In this document: positions 14,419 to 23,625 of the stretch, one piece after another | Layout of the letters: the number at the start of each line of letters is the position of its first letter | How positions within the stretch are numbered: the stretch's first letter is position 1 | Source: Calditerricola satsumensis | GTDB taxonomy: Bacteria; Bacillota; Bacilli; Calditerricolales; Calditerricolaceae | Direction: 5' to 3' | DNA: 64,000 nt | Assembly (NCBI RefSeq): GCF_014646935.1 | Contig: NZ_BMOF01000003.1 | Span: forward strand, 1 to 64,000 | Notes under the pieces: model-generated | Seen by the model: only the letters and a program-made list of their open reading frames with translations | Database searches by the model: none | Told to the model about the DNA's origin: nothing | Translations under genes and position numbers: made by a program

Positions 14419-15702
14419 GTGAACGTTGCCGTAGTGGGGCTTGGTTTTATTGGACTTCCGTTGGCCCTCTCGTACGCGATGAAGGGGGCCAACGTTGTCG
14501 GGATTGATGTGGTTCCGGAATTGGTGGAAGCCATCAACAAGGGCATCTCCCATCACCAGGAGTATTACCAGGGCAAGTCGCTCGCGGAGATCCTGCGCGA
14601 ACAGCTCGACGCGGGGCGGTTCCGGGCGACGACTTCGTATGCGGAAGCAGCGGGCCTTGTGGATACCTATCTCATAACCGTGGGCGTTCCGGTACGAAAC
14701 GGCGATCCCGATCTTACGCCGCTGCGCAGCGCGTGCGCGTCGCTGGCCAAGGTGTTGAAGAAGGGCGACACCGTCATTGTGCGCAGCACGGTGATCCCGG
14801 GGACGACGGAAGAGATCCTTCGGCCCATCCTGGAGCAGTCCGGCCTCGTGGCGGGGACCGATTTTTACCTGGCCTACTCCTCGGAACGGATCGCCGAGGG
14901 GCGCGCCTTTGAAGAATTTCGCACCATGCCCCTGGCCGTCGGCGGGGTGAACGAGGCCAGCGCGGAGCGGGCCAAGGAGGTGCTGGCCTTCGTGACCGAG
15001 GCGGAGATCACCGTCTCGTCGATCAAGGTGGTGGAGACGGCCAAGGTGATCGAGAACATCCAGCGCGACGTCAACATCGCCATGGTGCAGGAGTTTGCCC
15101 GGTTCGCCGAAAAGATGGGCCTCGACACCTTCGAGCTCATCCGCGTCGCCAACACGCACAAGCGCGTCAACCTGCTTCTCCCGGGACCGGGGGTGGGCGG
15201 GTACTGCCTGCCCAACGCGCTGTACTACCTGCTGCCCAAGGCCCGCGAACTGGGCGTGCGCGTGGAGCTGTTGGAACTGGCCCGCCGCATCAACGACGGG
15301 GTGCCCCGAGTGCTCGTGAACATGCTGGACGAGGCGTTGCGGGCCGAGGGGAAGACGCTGGCGGGAAGCCGGGTGGCGGTGTTCGGGTTGGCGATGAAGG
15401 ATTACTCCAACGACGACCGCATCAGCCCGGCCCACACCTTTGTGCGCCTGGTGCAGGAGGCCGGGGCCGAGGTGCGCGCCTATGACCCGGTGGTGCCGGT
15501 TTCGTATCCGTTTAAGGTGGACAGCGCCGAGAAGGCGGTGGCCGGGGCCGACGCGCTGGCCCTGCTTGCCGTGCAAAAGCCCTTCTTGCAGCTCGATTGG
15601 ACGAGCTTGGTGGCGAAAATGAACGGCCGCCCCGTGCTCCTCGACGCGAAGAACCACTTGCCGAAGGACCTTGCCGCGCGGGCCCGCCTGGTTCGGATCT
15701 AA
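14419..15702 (+). CDS. Nucleotide-sugar (UDP-GlcNAc/ManNAc-type) dehydrogenase
   Basis: A 427-residue enzyme that oxidises a UDP-sugar to the uronic acid using NAD. The Rossmann motif VVGLGFIGLPLA begins at residue 4; the substrate-binding middle domain has KVIENIQRDVNIAMVQEFA; the catalytic Cys is in GPGVGGYCLPNA (near residue 260). The family usually has a DP pair a few residues after this Cys, replaced here by NA. This resembles WecC/TviB-like enzymes more than UDP-glucose dehydrogenase. GTG 14419 follows GGAAGGAGAG. A GT4 gene follows 9 bases later. The exact substrate is not decidable from sequence. Confidence 0.88.
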   Translation: MNVAVVGLGFIGLPLALSYAMKGANVVGIDVVPELVEAINKGISHHQEYYQGKSLAEILREQLDAGRFRATTSYAEAAGLVDTYLITVGVPVRNGDPDLTPLRSACASLAKVLKKGDTVIVRSTVIPGTTEEILRPILEQSGLVAGTDFYLAYSSERIAEGRAFEEFRTMPLAVGGVNEASAERAKEVLAFVTEAEITVSSIKVVETAKVIENIQRDVNIAMVQEFARFAEKMGLDTFELIRVANTHKRVNLLLPGPGVGGYCLPNALYYLLPKARELGVRVELLELARRINDGVPRVLVNMLDEALRAEGKTLAGSRVAVFGLAMKDYSNDDRISPAHTFVRLVQEAGAEVRAYDPVVPVSYPFKVDSAEKAVAGADALALLAVQKPFLQLDWTSLVAKMNGRPVLLDAKNHLPKDLAARARLVRI

Positions 15703-15711
15703 CCGGGAGGG

Positions 15712-17127
15712 ATGGGCGTGCGCAACCTGCTCCTGGTGGCGTACTTCTTTCCACCCGTTGGCGGCGGCGGGGTGCAGCGGGCCTTGAAGATGGCCAAGTA
15801 TTTGCCGGAGTTTGGCTGGCGCCCCCACGTGTTGGCTGTCGATCCCGTGGCCCACGTCTCCCTCGACCCGTCGCTCCTCGATCAGCTTCCCCCGGAGGTG
15901 GTCGTGCACCGCGTGCCGGAGTGGGTCCCGCCGGGGCTGGCGAAGCTGGTCGCCCGCGGCGGGGGCGTGGCCCCGGGCGGTGCAGGCGGCGCCGATCGGG
16001 CAAAGGGCGGCGGTTCGGAGGCCGCCGGCACGCGCCAAGGCGCTCCTTCGCTGGCCGCCTCCCTGCGCGCGCGGGCGGTGCAGCTGCTCAAAACGGCGCG
16101 CAAGTACGTGCTCATCCCCGACGACCAGATCCTGTGGTACATCCCGGCCGTGCGTGAAGGAAAGAAGATGCTGGCGCGCTATCCCATCGATGCCGTGCTG
16201 TCGACGGCCGGGCCCAACACCAACCACTTGGTGGCCCTGGCCCTTCTCCGCCGTCGGCGCCTGCCATGGGTGGCCGACTTTCGCGACCCGTGGACGCAGA
16301 ACATGCACCGCAGCGGGATCCGCTGGCGGGAGGCGCTGGAGGCGCGCATGGAGCGGCGCGTGATGGCCACGGCTGATGTCGTGCTCACGGTGACGCGTTC
16401 CTTTGCCGAGGGCTTTCGGGAGAAGCACGGCGACGTCATCCAGCGCCTGGAAGTGATCCACAACGGGTTTGACGCCGCCGATTACGTCGGCATCGAGGCC
16501 GACCGCGTGCCCGGCAAATGCGTCTTTGCCTACGCGGGCATTTTCTACAAGGAGCGCAACCCGCGGCTCTTCCTGCGCGCGGTGCGCGAACTGATCGACG
16601 CCGGGGAGATCGATCGCCGGGACATCCTGTTGCGCTTTGCCGGCGTGTTCGATTACCCCGGCTACACGGACAATGCCGACGCCGTGGCGCAGCTTGGCCT
16701 GTCCGATGTGGTCGAGGTGCTCGGCCACCTGCCGCACCGGCGGGCGCTGGCGCTGCTCAAGGGGGCCGATGTGCTGCTTCTCGTCGGCGACACGGCGCCG
16801 GGGTCCGGGGCCTACATCCCGGGCAAGCTGTTCGAATACATGGCCGTGCAGCGGCCCATTTTGGCCCTGACCCTTCCCGGCGAGGCCGCGTCCATCGTGG
16901 AACGCTTCCGATTGGGCGAAGTGGTGCGGCCGGACGATTTGCCCGGCATGAAACGGGCCGTGGCCTCGTTCTACCGGCGCTGGAAGGCGGGGCAACTCCA
17001 GCAAAGCGGCGTCCTTCCGCCGGAAGCCTATGCGCTCTACGAGCGGCGCGAGCAGGCGCGGGCGCTGGCGGCGCTGCTGGATGAGCTGACGATGCAGAGA
17101 AAGCCGGCCATGGCATCGTTTTCCTAA
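15712..17127 (+). CDS. GT4-family glycosyltransferase
   Basis: A 471-residue GT-B fold transferase. The N-terminus LLLVAYFFPPVGGGGVQRAL is the acceptor-domain loop of GT4 enzymes. A Gly/Ala-rich insert near residues 85-110 is unusual. The donor domain contains VIHNGFDAADY near 250 and GAYIPGKLFEYMAVQRPILA near 365-385, where KxxEY/E replaces the classical EX7E motif in this subfamily. GGGAGGG lies before ATG 15712. It probably acts with the dehydrogenase just upstream in assembling a surface polysaccharide. A terminator follows. Confidence 0.87.
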   Translation: MGVRNLLLVAYFFPPVGGGGVQRALKMAKYLPEFGWRPHVLAVDPVAHVSLDPSLLDQLPPEVVVHRVPEWVPPGLAKLVARGGGVAPGGAGGADRAKGGGSEAAGTRQGAPSLAASLRARAVQLLKTARKYVLIPDDQILWYIPAVREGKKMLARYPIDAVLSTAGPNTNHLVALALLRRRRLPWVADFRDPWTQNMHRSGIRWREALEARMERRVMATADVVLTVTRSFAEGFREKHGDVIQRLEVIHNGFDAADYVGIEADRVPGKCVFAYAGIFYKERNPRLFLRAVRELIDAGEIDRRDILLRFAGVFDYPGYTDNADAVAQLGLSDVVEVLGHLPHRRALALLKGADVLLLVGDTAPGSGAYIPGKLFEYMAVQRPILALTLPGEAASIVERFRLGEVVRPDDLPGMKRAVASFYRRWKAGQLQQSGVLPPEAYALYERREQARALAALLDELTMQRKPAMASFS

Positions 17128-17132
17128 CGCAA

Positions 17133-17175
17133 CAAGGCTGTTGCCAAAACCGCGGCAACAGCCTTGTCGTTTTTC
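17133..17175. terminator. Bidirectional terminator between convergent genes
   Basis: CAAGGCTGTTGCC pairs with GGCAACAGCCTTG around AAAACCGC, followed by TCGTTTTT. It ends the plus-strand glycosyltransferase transcript and can also end the minus-strand epimerase transcript, whose stop is at 17178. Confidence 0.85.
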
Positions 17176-17177
17176 AG

Positions 17178-18095
17178 TTATGCTTTCCATCCGCAACGCG
17201 CCAACGTCTCTTTCAATCCTTCTTTTAACGTGACGCGTGGCTTCCAGTTCAATTTCTGGATGGTGTCCTTGATGTTGAAATAGCTGTAACGAATATCCCC
17301 TGGGCGAGGGTCAGCGTGAACAAACGGAATGGGATGCGCCACGACTTCTTCCAGCGTTTTGACCAGTTCCAATATGGACGTGGGGATCCCCGTTCCGACA
17401 TTGAGCACGTCTCCGTCTCCTCGCTCAATGGCGGCGAGGTTGGCTTCCACGACGTCTGTGACGTAGACAAAATCTCGTGTTTGTCGACCGTCGCCGTGAA
17501 TGACGAGAGGCTCGCCCTTGAGCACGCGGTCCACGAAGATGGCCACAACGCCTCCTTCACCATGGGCTGCCTGGCGCGGACCGTAGATGTTGGCGTAGCG
17601 GAGGACGGTGAACGCAAGCCCGTACAACTCCCGATAGACACGAAGGTACAGCTCCGGAACCCATTTGGAGATGCCGTAGAAAGACGACGGCTGAATCGCG
17701 TGATCGATGTCGATGGGCAGAGAGGCGGGATTGCCGTATACGGCAGCCGAGGACGCGTAAATGACTTTTTTCACATTCGCTTTACGAGCCGCTTCCAACA
17801 GCTTGAGGGTCCCAAGAATGTTCACGTGGGCGTCATGGATCGGGTGTTTGAGGGATACGGGCACCGAGCTTTGCGCAGCTTGATGGAAGATCACGTCCGG
17901 CTGAAGGGTCGTCACGATGTCAACCAGGGCGTCAGAGGTAATGTCCGCTTCCCAAAACTGAACGCCATCCGGTACGTTTTCCCTTCGTCCGGTCGACAGG
18001 TTGTCCACCACGTGGGTTTGGTATCCCCGATCGCGACACGCCTCGGCAAGGTGAGAACCGACAAAACCCGCCCCTCCGGTGATTAACACTTTCAT
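17178..18095 (-). CDS. NAD-dependent epimerase (UDP-glucose 4-epimerase-like)
   Basis: A 305-residue extended short-chain dehydrogenase. The NAD motif TGGAGFVGSHL begins at residue 6; the catalytic triad is in ASSAAVYG (Ser near 122) and YGISK (Tyr/Lys near 147-151); RYANIYGPRQ follows. This is the plan of GalE and related UDP-GlcNAc or UDP-glucuronate 4-epimerases. It supplies an epimerised sugar nucleotide for the nearby polysaccharide genes. ATG 18095 follows TGAGGCG. Base composition falls from here to about 24.8 kb relative to the genes on either side. Confidence 0.88.
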   Translation of the reverse strand: MKVLITGGAGFVGSHLAEACRDRGYQTHVVDNLSTGRRENVPDGVQFWEADITSDALVDIVTTLQPDVIFHQAAQSSVPVSLKHPIHDAHVNILGTLKLLEAARKANVKKVIYASSAAVYGNPASLPIDIDHAIQPSSFYGISKWVPELYLRVYRELYGLAFTVLRYANIYGPRQAAHGEGGVVAIFVDRVLKGEPLVIHGDGRQTRDFVYVTDVVEANLAAIERGDGDVLNVGTGIPTSILELVKTLEEVVAHPIPFVHADPRPGDIRYSYFNIKDTIQKLNWKPRVTLKEGLKETLARCGWKA

Positions 18096-18136
18096 ACGCG
18101 TCGCCTCACTTGTTTGGATGTGAATGGAATCAGCGT

Positions 18137-19675
18137 TTACAGCCGCAACCCTTTCGGTAACCGTTTAAGAAGCCGTATCCACACATCGACCGTGAGCTCT
18201 TCTTTTAACATGAGCAAGAGGCCCCCATACACCATCGCTCCGAGAAGAATGGCCGCAGGCACTTCCAGAAACAGGGGCCAATCGTCAGTGACGATCAGCA
18301 TGCCTTTCAGGGCGGCAACCATTCCCGCTGTGGCGACGCTGGCCTTTATACTCGAAAGAAGATAGACACGGCCAACAAAACGGCCGATTTTTTTCCAAAG
18401 AAGCATCCCCAACAACAACACGTTGACCATCGCTCCGACCGTCCAGCCAAGCGCGACACCGGAAAATCCAAGATATCGGGCGAACATTAGGCTGGACAGA
18501 ACGTAGGCCGCAATTTGGATAACGCCAACAACGACGGGAATGACGGTATTTTCCAGAGCATAAAACGCGCGGGTCAGGATGTCCCGCACGGCAAGCGGAT
18601 AGAGGCCTAACGCGAAGAAAATCAGGCCTAAGGTGGTGATGTGGGTGGAGTACGCGTCAAACTGGCCGCGCTGGAACAAGAGGGCCACGATTTTCTCGCC
18701 CAATACCCAAAGACCCGCGGTGGTCGGAAGCAGGAGCAACAACATATACGTCAGCGTCTTTTCAAGTGCCGATTTGGCCTCTTGCCAGGCATGCTTTTTG
18801 ATCAGTTCGACCAGCAACGGAAAGATCGGCATCGCAAAGGCGCCGACAAAGACCGCAAGCGGTACCTGATAAATTTGCTTCGCGTAGCTTAACGCGGCAA
18901 TTTTGTCGCTGCCGAAATCGGATGTGAGAAATTTTTCGATCACTTCGTTCAGGGAGGTGATCAGCGAACCCAAAAGGATGGGCAAAAAGCGTTCGCCGAT
19001 TTTTTTCAGTTCCGGATCGCGCCATTGCCAGTTTGGCGCGAGCGAATACCGTTTTCGGATCAACGCGGGCAACATGATCAGTGCAGCACCGGCGAATCCC
19101 AAGGTTGTCCCGATGGCCAATCCGTGAATCCCGAGAAGGGGAACGAATAAATAGATGGAAAAAATGACAATGAGGCTGTTGACGATCGACCCAAAATTAG
19201 GCAACCCAAATTGCCCGTGAACGTTCAGCGTACTGGAAAACAAACCGATGAGCACGATAAAGAGATTGGACGGCAGCATCCAACGCAGAAGATTGGCCGC
19301 CAATTTCTGCTCATGCACGGGGATCCCGGGTGTCATCCAGGCGATGATCGGATCGGCGTAGAGCCAAGCGACCGCCGTAAAAAGGGAATAGATCAACAGG
19401 GATACGGTTAAAACTTTTTGAAATAGGGCCCGCGCCTCATCGAATTTGCCTTGAATGATGTATTTTTTTAGAGAAGGCAAAAAAACGGCATTTATTGCCC
19501 CCGGTACAAACAAAAAAACAAGGTTGGGTATGGTAAACGCCGTATAAAAGGCGCCCACCTCAAAGGAAGTGCCAAACTCGTGACTAATAAAAATAGAGCG
19601 GACAAGTCCCATGACTCGTCCTATCATCGTAAGGACGATAATCACGATGGCAGATCTGAGTAGGAACGTGGCCAT
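18137..19675 (-). CDS. murJ: MurJ/MviN-type lipid flippase
   Basis: A 512-residue membrane protein with about 14 helices. The N-terminal LVRSIFISHEFGTSFEVGAF and FLFVPGAINAVFLPSL are typical of the MurJ branch of the MOP superfamily, which moves lipid II or related undecaprenyl-linked precursors across the membrane. Since it is embedded among polysaccharide genes, it may serve surface glycans rather than, or as well as, peptidoglycan. The epimerase gene begins 42 bases downstream on the same strand, so the two probably form an operon. Divergent from the DUF4330 genes. Confidence 0.87.
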   Translation of the reverse strand: MATFLLRSAIVIIVLTMIGRVMGLVRSIFISHEFGTSFEVGAFYTAFTIPNLVFLFVPGAINAVFLPSLKKYIIQGKFDEARALFQKVLTVSLLIYSLFTAVAWLYADPIIAWMTPGIPVHEQKLAANLLRWMLPSNLFIVLIGLFSSTLNVHGQFGLPNFGSIVNSLIVIFSIYLFVPLLGIHGLAIGTTLGFAGAALIMLPALIRKRYSLAPNWQWRDPELKKIGERFLPILLGSLITSLNEVIEKFLTSDFGSDKIAALSYAKQIYQVPLAVFVGAFAMPIFPLLVELIKKHAWQEAKSALEKTLTYMLLLLLPTTAGLWVLGEKIVALLFQRGQFDAYSTHITTLGLIFFALGLYPLAVRDILTRAFYALENTVIPVVVGVIQIAAYVLSSLMFARYLGFSGVALGWTVGAMVNVLLLGMLLWKKIGRFVGRVYLLSSIKASVATAGMVAALKGMLIVTDDWPLFLEVPAAILLGAMVYGGLLLMLKEELTVDVWIRLLKRLPKGLRL

Positions 19676-19841
19676 CCCTTCGCAGTCCCTCGTTGGATAA
19701 TGGCAATTTATGGTCGTTGGAACCTTTGGGTTTGTCGATTCACTATTATAGAAGAGACGCGGGGGATTCGCAATGTCCGAAGGAGTATGCTATGCTAAAT
19801 GGCGAGCAAGGCTGAAGCGGCATTAGGGGAGGAAGCAAAAG

Positions 19842-20336
19842 GTGCGGATCATCGATCAGAACGGGAAGGTTTTTGGGAAAATCAACATCATCGACCTCGC
19901 GCTTATTCTTTTGCTTTTGGGGGCCGTCGCCTTTGCTGTGGTAAAATTTACAAAGAATGACACCCTTCCAATCCTTTCAGAGGAAAAACAAGAGGTTACC
20001 CTCACGCTTTGGGGGAATGCCCTTCATCCCTTCGTAGTGGAAAAGATCAAGGAAGGCGATCTTCTTCGTTTGAGCAAGAACAGCGCCGTTTTGGGGAAAA
20101 TCGTTGGGATTCGCAAACAGCCAGCGGTACTCCTCACGTCCACCGCTGATGGGAAGTGGGTTGCCAGCAAGGTACCGGACAAGTACATGGTGTATCTGGA
20201 TGTGGTTGGACAAGCGTCGAAAAGCAACGAAACCTTGACGATTGGCGATATCCCCATGTTGGTGGGGGTTGAAATTGAGGTAAAGGGACCGCAATATGCG
20301 CTGAAAGGCGTGATTTCAGACATAAAGGTAAAATAA
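19842..20336 (+). CDS. DUF4330 protein, first of a tandem pair
   Basis: A 164-residue protein with a short cytoplasmic N-terminus (IIDQNGKVFGKINIIDLALI), one membrane helix (about residues 17-38) and an extracytoplasmic beta-rich domain. This matches DUF4330, a membrane-anchored family of unknown function often found beside polysaccharide genes. GTG 19842 follows GGGGAGGAAG. The second copy starts 22 bases downstream, and an O-antigen-ligase-type gene follows, so the three are one operon. It could form part of an export or polymerase complex; that is inference from position. Confidence 0.75.
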   Translation: MRIIDQNGKVFGKINIIDLALILLLLGAVAFAVVKFTKNDTLPILSEEKQEVTLTLWGNALHPFVVEKIKEGDLLRLSKNSAVLGKIVGIRKQPAVLLTSTADGKWVASKVPDKYMVYLDVVGQASKSNETLTIGDIPMLVGVEIEVKGPQYALKGVISDIKVK

Positions 20337-20357
20337 GGCTTAAAAGGGGACCCTCCC

Positions 20358-20834
20358 ATGTCGAATCGTAAATGGAAATTTACGTTTATAGACGCAATCA
20401 TTGTTGTTTTTGTTGTTGTTCTCGCGGTTCTCTTCGCGAAAAAATTGATGATGGCCCAACGCTTAACGTTTCAGGATACCGAACTGGAGATTGTCCTTCG
20501 CGCTGAGCAGCAATACCCCTTCGTGCTGAAGCACATTCGTGTGGGAGATCTCGTTTATCAGAAGGGATCCCTCTCCCCTATTGGGCAAGTGGTGCGGGTT
20601 TCGGTAAAACCGGCGACGGCGATCGCAACAAATCTCCACACGGGAGAGCTGACTGAACGGATCGTTCCGGATCGTTACAATGTGTACCTTACCCTCACAA
20701 CGAACGGAATTGTTTCGCTGAACGGCAACGTCATTGTGGATAACAATGTCCTTTTCGTAAACAAGTACTTGGTTGTTCATACGCATCGCGTTTACTTGCC
20801 GACGCGCGTCATTTCGATTGAAGACAAGGGATGA
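20358..20834 (+). CDS. DUF4330 protein, second of a tandem pair
   Basis: A 158-residue protein of the same layout as its neighbour: a basic cytoplasmic start (SNRKWKFTFIDAI), one helix (about residues 10-30) and an extracytoplasmic domain in which VGDLVY and RYNVYLTLT align with GDLLR and KYMVYLDVV of the first copy. The copies are clearly related but well diverged, implying separate roles or a heteromer rather than a recent duplication. AAAAGGGGACCC precedes ATG 20358. The polymerase-like gene starts six bases after its stop. Confidence 0.72.
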   Translation: MSNRKWKFTFIDAIIVVFVVVLAVLFAKKLMMAQRLTFQDTELEIVLRAEQQYPFVLKHIRVGDLVYQKGSLSPIGQVVRVSVKPATAIATNLHTGELTERIVPDRYNVYLTLTTNGIVSLNGNVIVDNNVLFVNKYLVVHTHRVYLPTRVISIEDKG

Positions 20835-20840
20835 GGCGCC

Positions 20841-22328
20841 ATGACGCAGTCTTTTACCCATTGGCTGGGCGAACGTGTTTTGCATGGATGTGCGCAATTT
20901 TTTGAGGTCGTATGCCAACAGGTGGCAAGAGGTTCGGTTCTGCAACGGTTTCGGCCGTGGGCAGGAAAACCCGCGCTTCAAGGGTTGGCATGGGGATTTT
21001 TGGTTCTGGCCATACTCGGGCAATACGGCATGTTGTTCTTCCCGGATGCTTTCCTTGCGAAGGGAAAGGCATTCTATGAAGTGATGCTCTACGCGGGTTT
21101 CTTCATGCTTGCCCTGCACAACGCAACGCGTGGGCTGATGATCTTGCTCTTTCTCCTTCCGCTCTTTACGTACCGACCGCTTTTGGTGCTCCTTACCTTC
21201 CTGTTGCTCTCCATTGTGTTCAATGGTGTAACACAAAAACGCCTTTTGGCGGCGTTGAACAATCGGTTTCATGTTGGCGTGGGCGTGTTCTTGTTCTTCT
21301 TTTTGCTGACGTCTCTCGCATCTCCAGGGATAAAGGAAAGCCTGAGCCATTATTTCCTGTACTACGTTGTCAGTTTTGTGCTGTATGGTGTGATCGTTTT
21401 TCTCATTCAAACTCCTGGGGATTTGAAAAGGGCCACCCTTGCCCTGGTTTTGGGAGCCTTTCTGATTTCCCTGTACGGAATTTATCAGTATCTGACCTTG
21501 GAGTATACCAGCCTAAAGTGGGTGGATGTTCGCTCAAACCCCCTCTTGAGCAAACGGGCCTTTGCCACCTTTGAAAATCCAAACAGTTTTGCGCAGTATC
21601 TCGTCTTGATCATTCCTCTTGCTTTCGTGTTGTTGTGGCAGAGTCACTCCTGGATGCTCCGTTTTCGATACGCCGTCATGTTTGGAGGGCTGTGCCTTGC
21701 GCTTGTCTTGACGTTTTCCCGGGGAGCATGGCTTGCCCTGTTTCTTGGCGGAAGTGTATTGGCGCTTCTGATTAGCCGTCGTTTGTTCTTGATCGGGCTG
21801 ATCGCGGGAGCCATCGGATTGAATTTTTTGCCAGACGTGGTTTTAGATCGAATTGCATCCATTTTTGACGCCCATGACTCCTCGAGCACCTACCGTTTTC
21901 TGGCTTGGAAAGCCGCCTTCTCCATGATCCGCGATTTTTGGTTGACGGGAATTGGCGCGGATAGCCAAACCTTTTTGCACGTCTACGCGGATTACATGAT
22001 CAACGATGTTCGCGTGTTTCATTTCCACAACATCTATCTTCATCATTTTGTGATGGGAGGGATACTCGGTATTTCTGGTGTGATATTCCTTTTTTACAAT
22101 AGCTTCAAGCGTCTTGTTCAGGTCATGTTTTCCGCCGACGGTGCGCTTGGGTACATCCACCTGATGGCCAAAGGGTTGTTCGCCTCGATTCTTGCCTTGT
22201 CGATTGCCGGATTGACGGAGGATGTCTGGAGGCAATACCGCGTGGATTTTGCCTTCTGGGCCGTCTTGGCCTTAGGAGCGGCAACGTACGGTTTTGCCAC
22301 ACGGGGTGAATACGCCGATGAAGAATAA
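20841..22328 (+). CDS. O-antigen ligase/polymerase family protein
   Basis: A 495-residue membrane protein with about 11 hydrophobic helices. A conserved Wzy_C-type region reads TFENPNSFAQYLVLIIPLA near residue 235-255, and a large extracytoplasmic loop (about 330-390) includes GIGADSQTFLHVYADYM and HFHNIYLHHFV, typical of WaaL/Wzy enzymes that ligate or polymerise lipid-linked glycans. ATG 20841 lies directly after the DUF4330 pair. The stop overlaps the next glycosyltransferase start, so the operon continues. Confidence 0.82.
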   Translation: MTQSFTHWLGERVLHGCAQFFEVVCQQVARGSVLQRFRPWAGKPALQGLAWGFLVLAILGQYGMLFFPDAFLAKGKAFYEVMLYAGFFMLALHNATRGLMILLFLLPLFTYRPLLVLLTFLLLSIVFNGVTQKRLLAALNNRFHVGVGVFLFFFLLTSLASPGIKESLSHYFLYYVVSFVLYGVIVFLIQTPGDLKRATLALVLGAFLISLYGIYQYLTLEYTSLKWVDVRSNPLLSKRAFATFENPNSFAQYLVLIIPLAFVLLWQSHSWMLRFRYAVMFGGLCLALVLTFSRGAWLALFLGGSVLALLISRRLFLIGLIAGAIGLNFLPDVVLDRIASIFDAHDSSSTYRFLAWKAAFSMIRDFWLTGIGADSQTFLHVYADYMINDVRVFHFHNIYLHHFVMGGILGISGVIFLFYNSFKRLVQVMFSADGALGYIHLMAKGLFASILALSIAGLTEDVWRQYRVDFAFWAVLALGAATYGFATRGEYADEE

Positions 22329-23352
22329 AGTGGCGCTCATCGGGGTCTACCCCCCGCCCATTGGCGGAATCTCCATCCACATCAAGCGCTTGTGCAACGA
22401 GTTGGATCGGAGGGGAATCCCCTATACCGTATACGACAACACGCTCGGGCAGAAAGATCGTCCGTATGTGTACACCGGTCCAATCGAAAAGTGGGTGCTA
22501 AAGTATTGGTTTACCGCGACGGAGTCGGTCATTCATTGCCATTTTTCGCGTTGGCTGGTTCTTTTCTTCCTTTCTCTGTTAAAACTGCGGGGAAAACGCG
22601 TTCTTTTTACCTTTCACAGTTATCGCGGGGAGACGGAAGCGTTGCCCTGGTGGAAAAAGGCGATCATTCGCATGACCGGTTGGCTGGGCGATCGCTTTAT
22701 CTGTGTATCGGAGGAAGTGGCGGAGAAGATCGCCAAGATCGGGATCCCCCGGCACAAGATTCTCGTCATTTCGCCGTTCATTCCGCCGAACGATGGGCCT
22801 CATCAGTCTCCTTCGCTTCCTCCGTCGGTTCAAACGTTTCTTCGCGACGGTTCACCGCTCGTGGTGGCCAACGGATGCGTGGGAAACTTTTTTAAAGGTG
22901 AGGATCTCTACGGTGCGGATCTTTGTGTAGAATTGGCGCACCGGTTAAAGAAGGAGTTTCCCCATATTCGATTCGTGTATTGCATCACTTCGGTTGTGGA
23001 TGCACATTATCTTGAGGAATTGAAGAAGCGCGTGGAATCGTACGGTCTGACGAACCATTTTTTGTTCGTTCAGGAACAGATGGAATTGTACCCCTTGTTG
23101 CAGAGGGCGGATTTGTTTGTTCGTCCAACCCTTTCGGACGGCGATGCCCTTTCGATTCGTGAGGCGCTGATGTTTGGGACTCCCGTGCTGGCCAGCGACG
23201 CGGTTGAGCGGCCGGAGCACGTTGTCGTGTTCCAGAATCGCAACCTTGAGGATTTCGAGGAGAAGGCGCGCACCATCTTGCGAGAGGGAAGAAAAATTAA
23301 TCCTTTAAAACCAGATAATGCCGTAGAAGCCATCTTAGAACTATACAGATAG
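22318..23352 (+). CDS. GT4-family glycosyltransferase
   Basis: A 344-residue GT-B transferase. VYPPPIGGISIHIKRLC at residue 9 is the acceptor-side Gly-rich loop; ADLFVRPTLSDGDALSIREAL near 270 and TPVLASDAVERPE provide the donor-side acidic motif. ATG 22318 lies within the last codons of the upstream polymerase-like gene (11-base overlap), so translation is coupled. It probably adds a sugar in the same glycan. A terminator follows at 23408. Confidence 0.85.
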   Translation: MKNKVALIGVYPPPIGGISIHIKRLCNELDRRGIPYTVYDNTLGQKDRPYVYTGPIEKWVLKYWFTATESVIHCHFSRWLVLFFLSLLKLRGKRVLFTFHSYRGETEALPWWKKAIIRMTGWLGDRFICVSEEVAEKIAKIGIPRHKILVISPFIPPNDGPHQSPSLPPSVQTFLRDGSPLVVANGCVGNFFKGEDLYGADLCVELAHRLKKEFPHIRFVYCITSVVDAHYLEELKKRVESYGLTNHFLFVQEQMELYPLLQRADLFVRPTLSDGDALSIREALMFGTPVLASDAVERPEHVVVFQNRNLEDFEEKARTILREGRKINPLKPDNAVEAILELYR

Positions 23353-23407
23353 GAAAAAGGACCAGGCGGCGTCAGACGCACACGCATTGGGGAAACGGTT
23401 TGCCTTC

Positions 23408-23437
23408 AGAGCACCGGTTTCGGGTGCTCTCGTTTTT
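23408..23437 (+). terminator. Terminator of the DUF4330-polymerase-GT operon
   Basis: AGAGCACC pairs with GGTGCTCT around GGTTTCG, followed by CG and six Ts. It lies 55 bases past the stop of the glycosyltransferase gene. The remaining 170 bases up to the next gene contain a weak possible promoter: TTGCGG at 23482, 18 bases, TAAAAT at 23506. Confidence 0.85.
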
Positions 23438-23625
23438 TCCCGATCGATTTGTTCGGGGATGTGAAAAATCCTGCACGGCAATTGCGGACAAAATTCGGGG
23501 TGAGATAAAATGTGAACAGCACCGGGGACAGATGGAACGATACGGGCTTGGCCTACGGGTTGCGTGTTAGGGCAACGGAACCCTTTCAACGAAGCCTGAG
23601 ATTCTTGGTGTAGGATGTGGTTTGC

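Noticed and set aside
23438-23625. An additional small gene between the terminator and the third GT4 gene
   Set aside because: No frame with a ribosome site and plausible protein is present on either strand; only a weak promoter candidate is seen.
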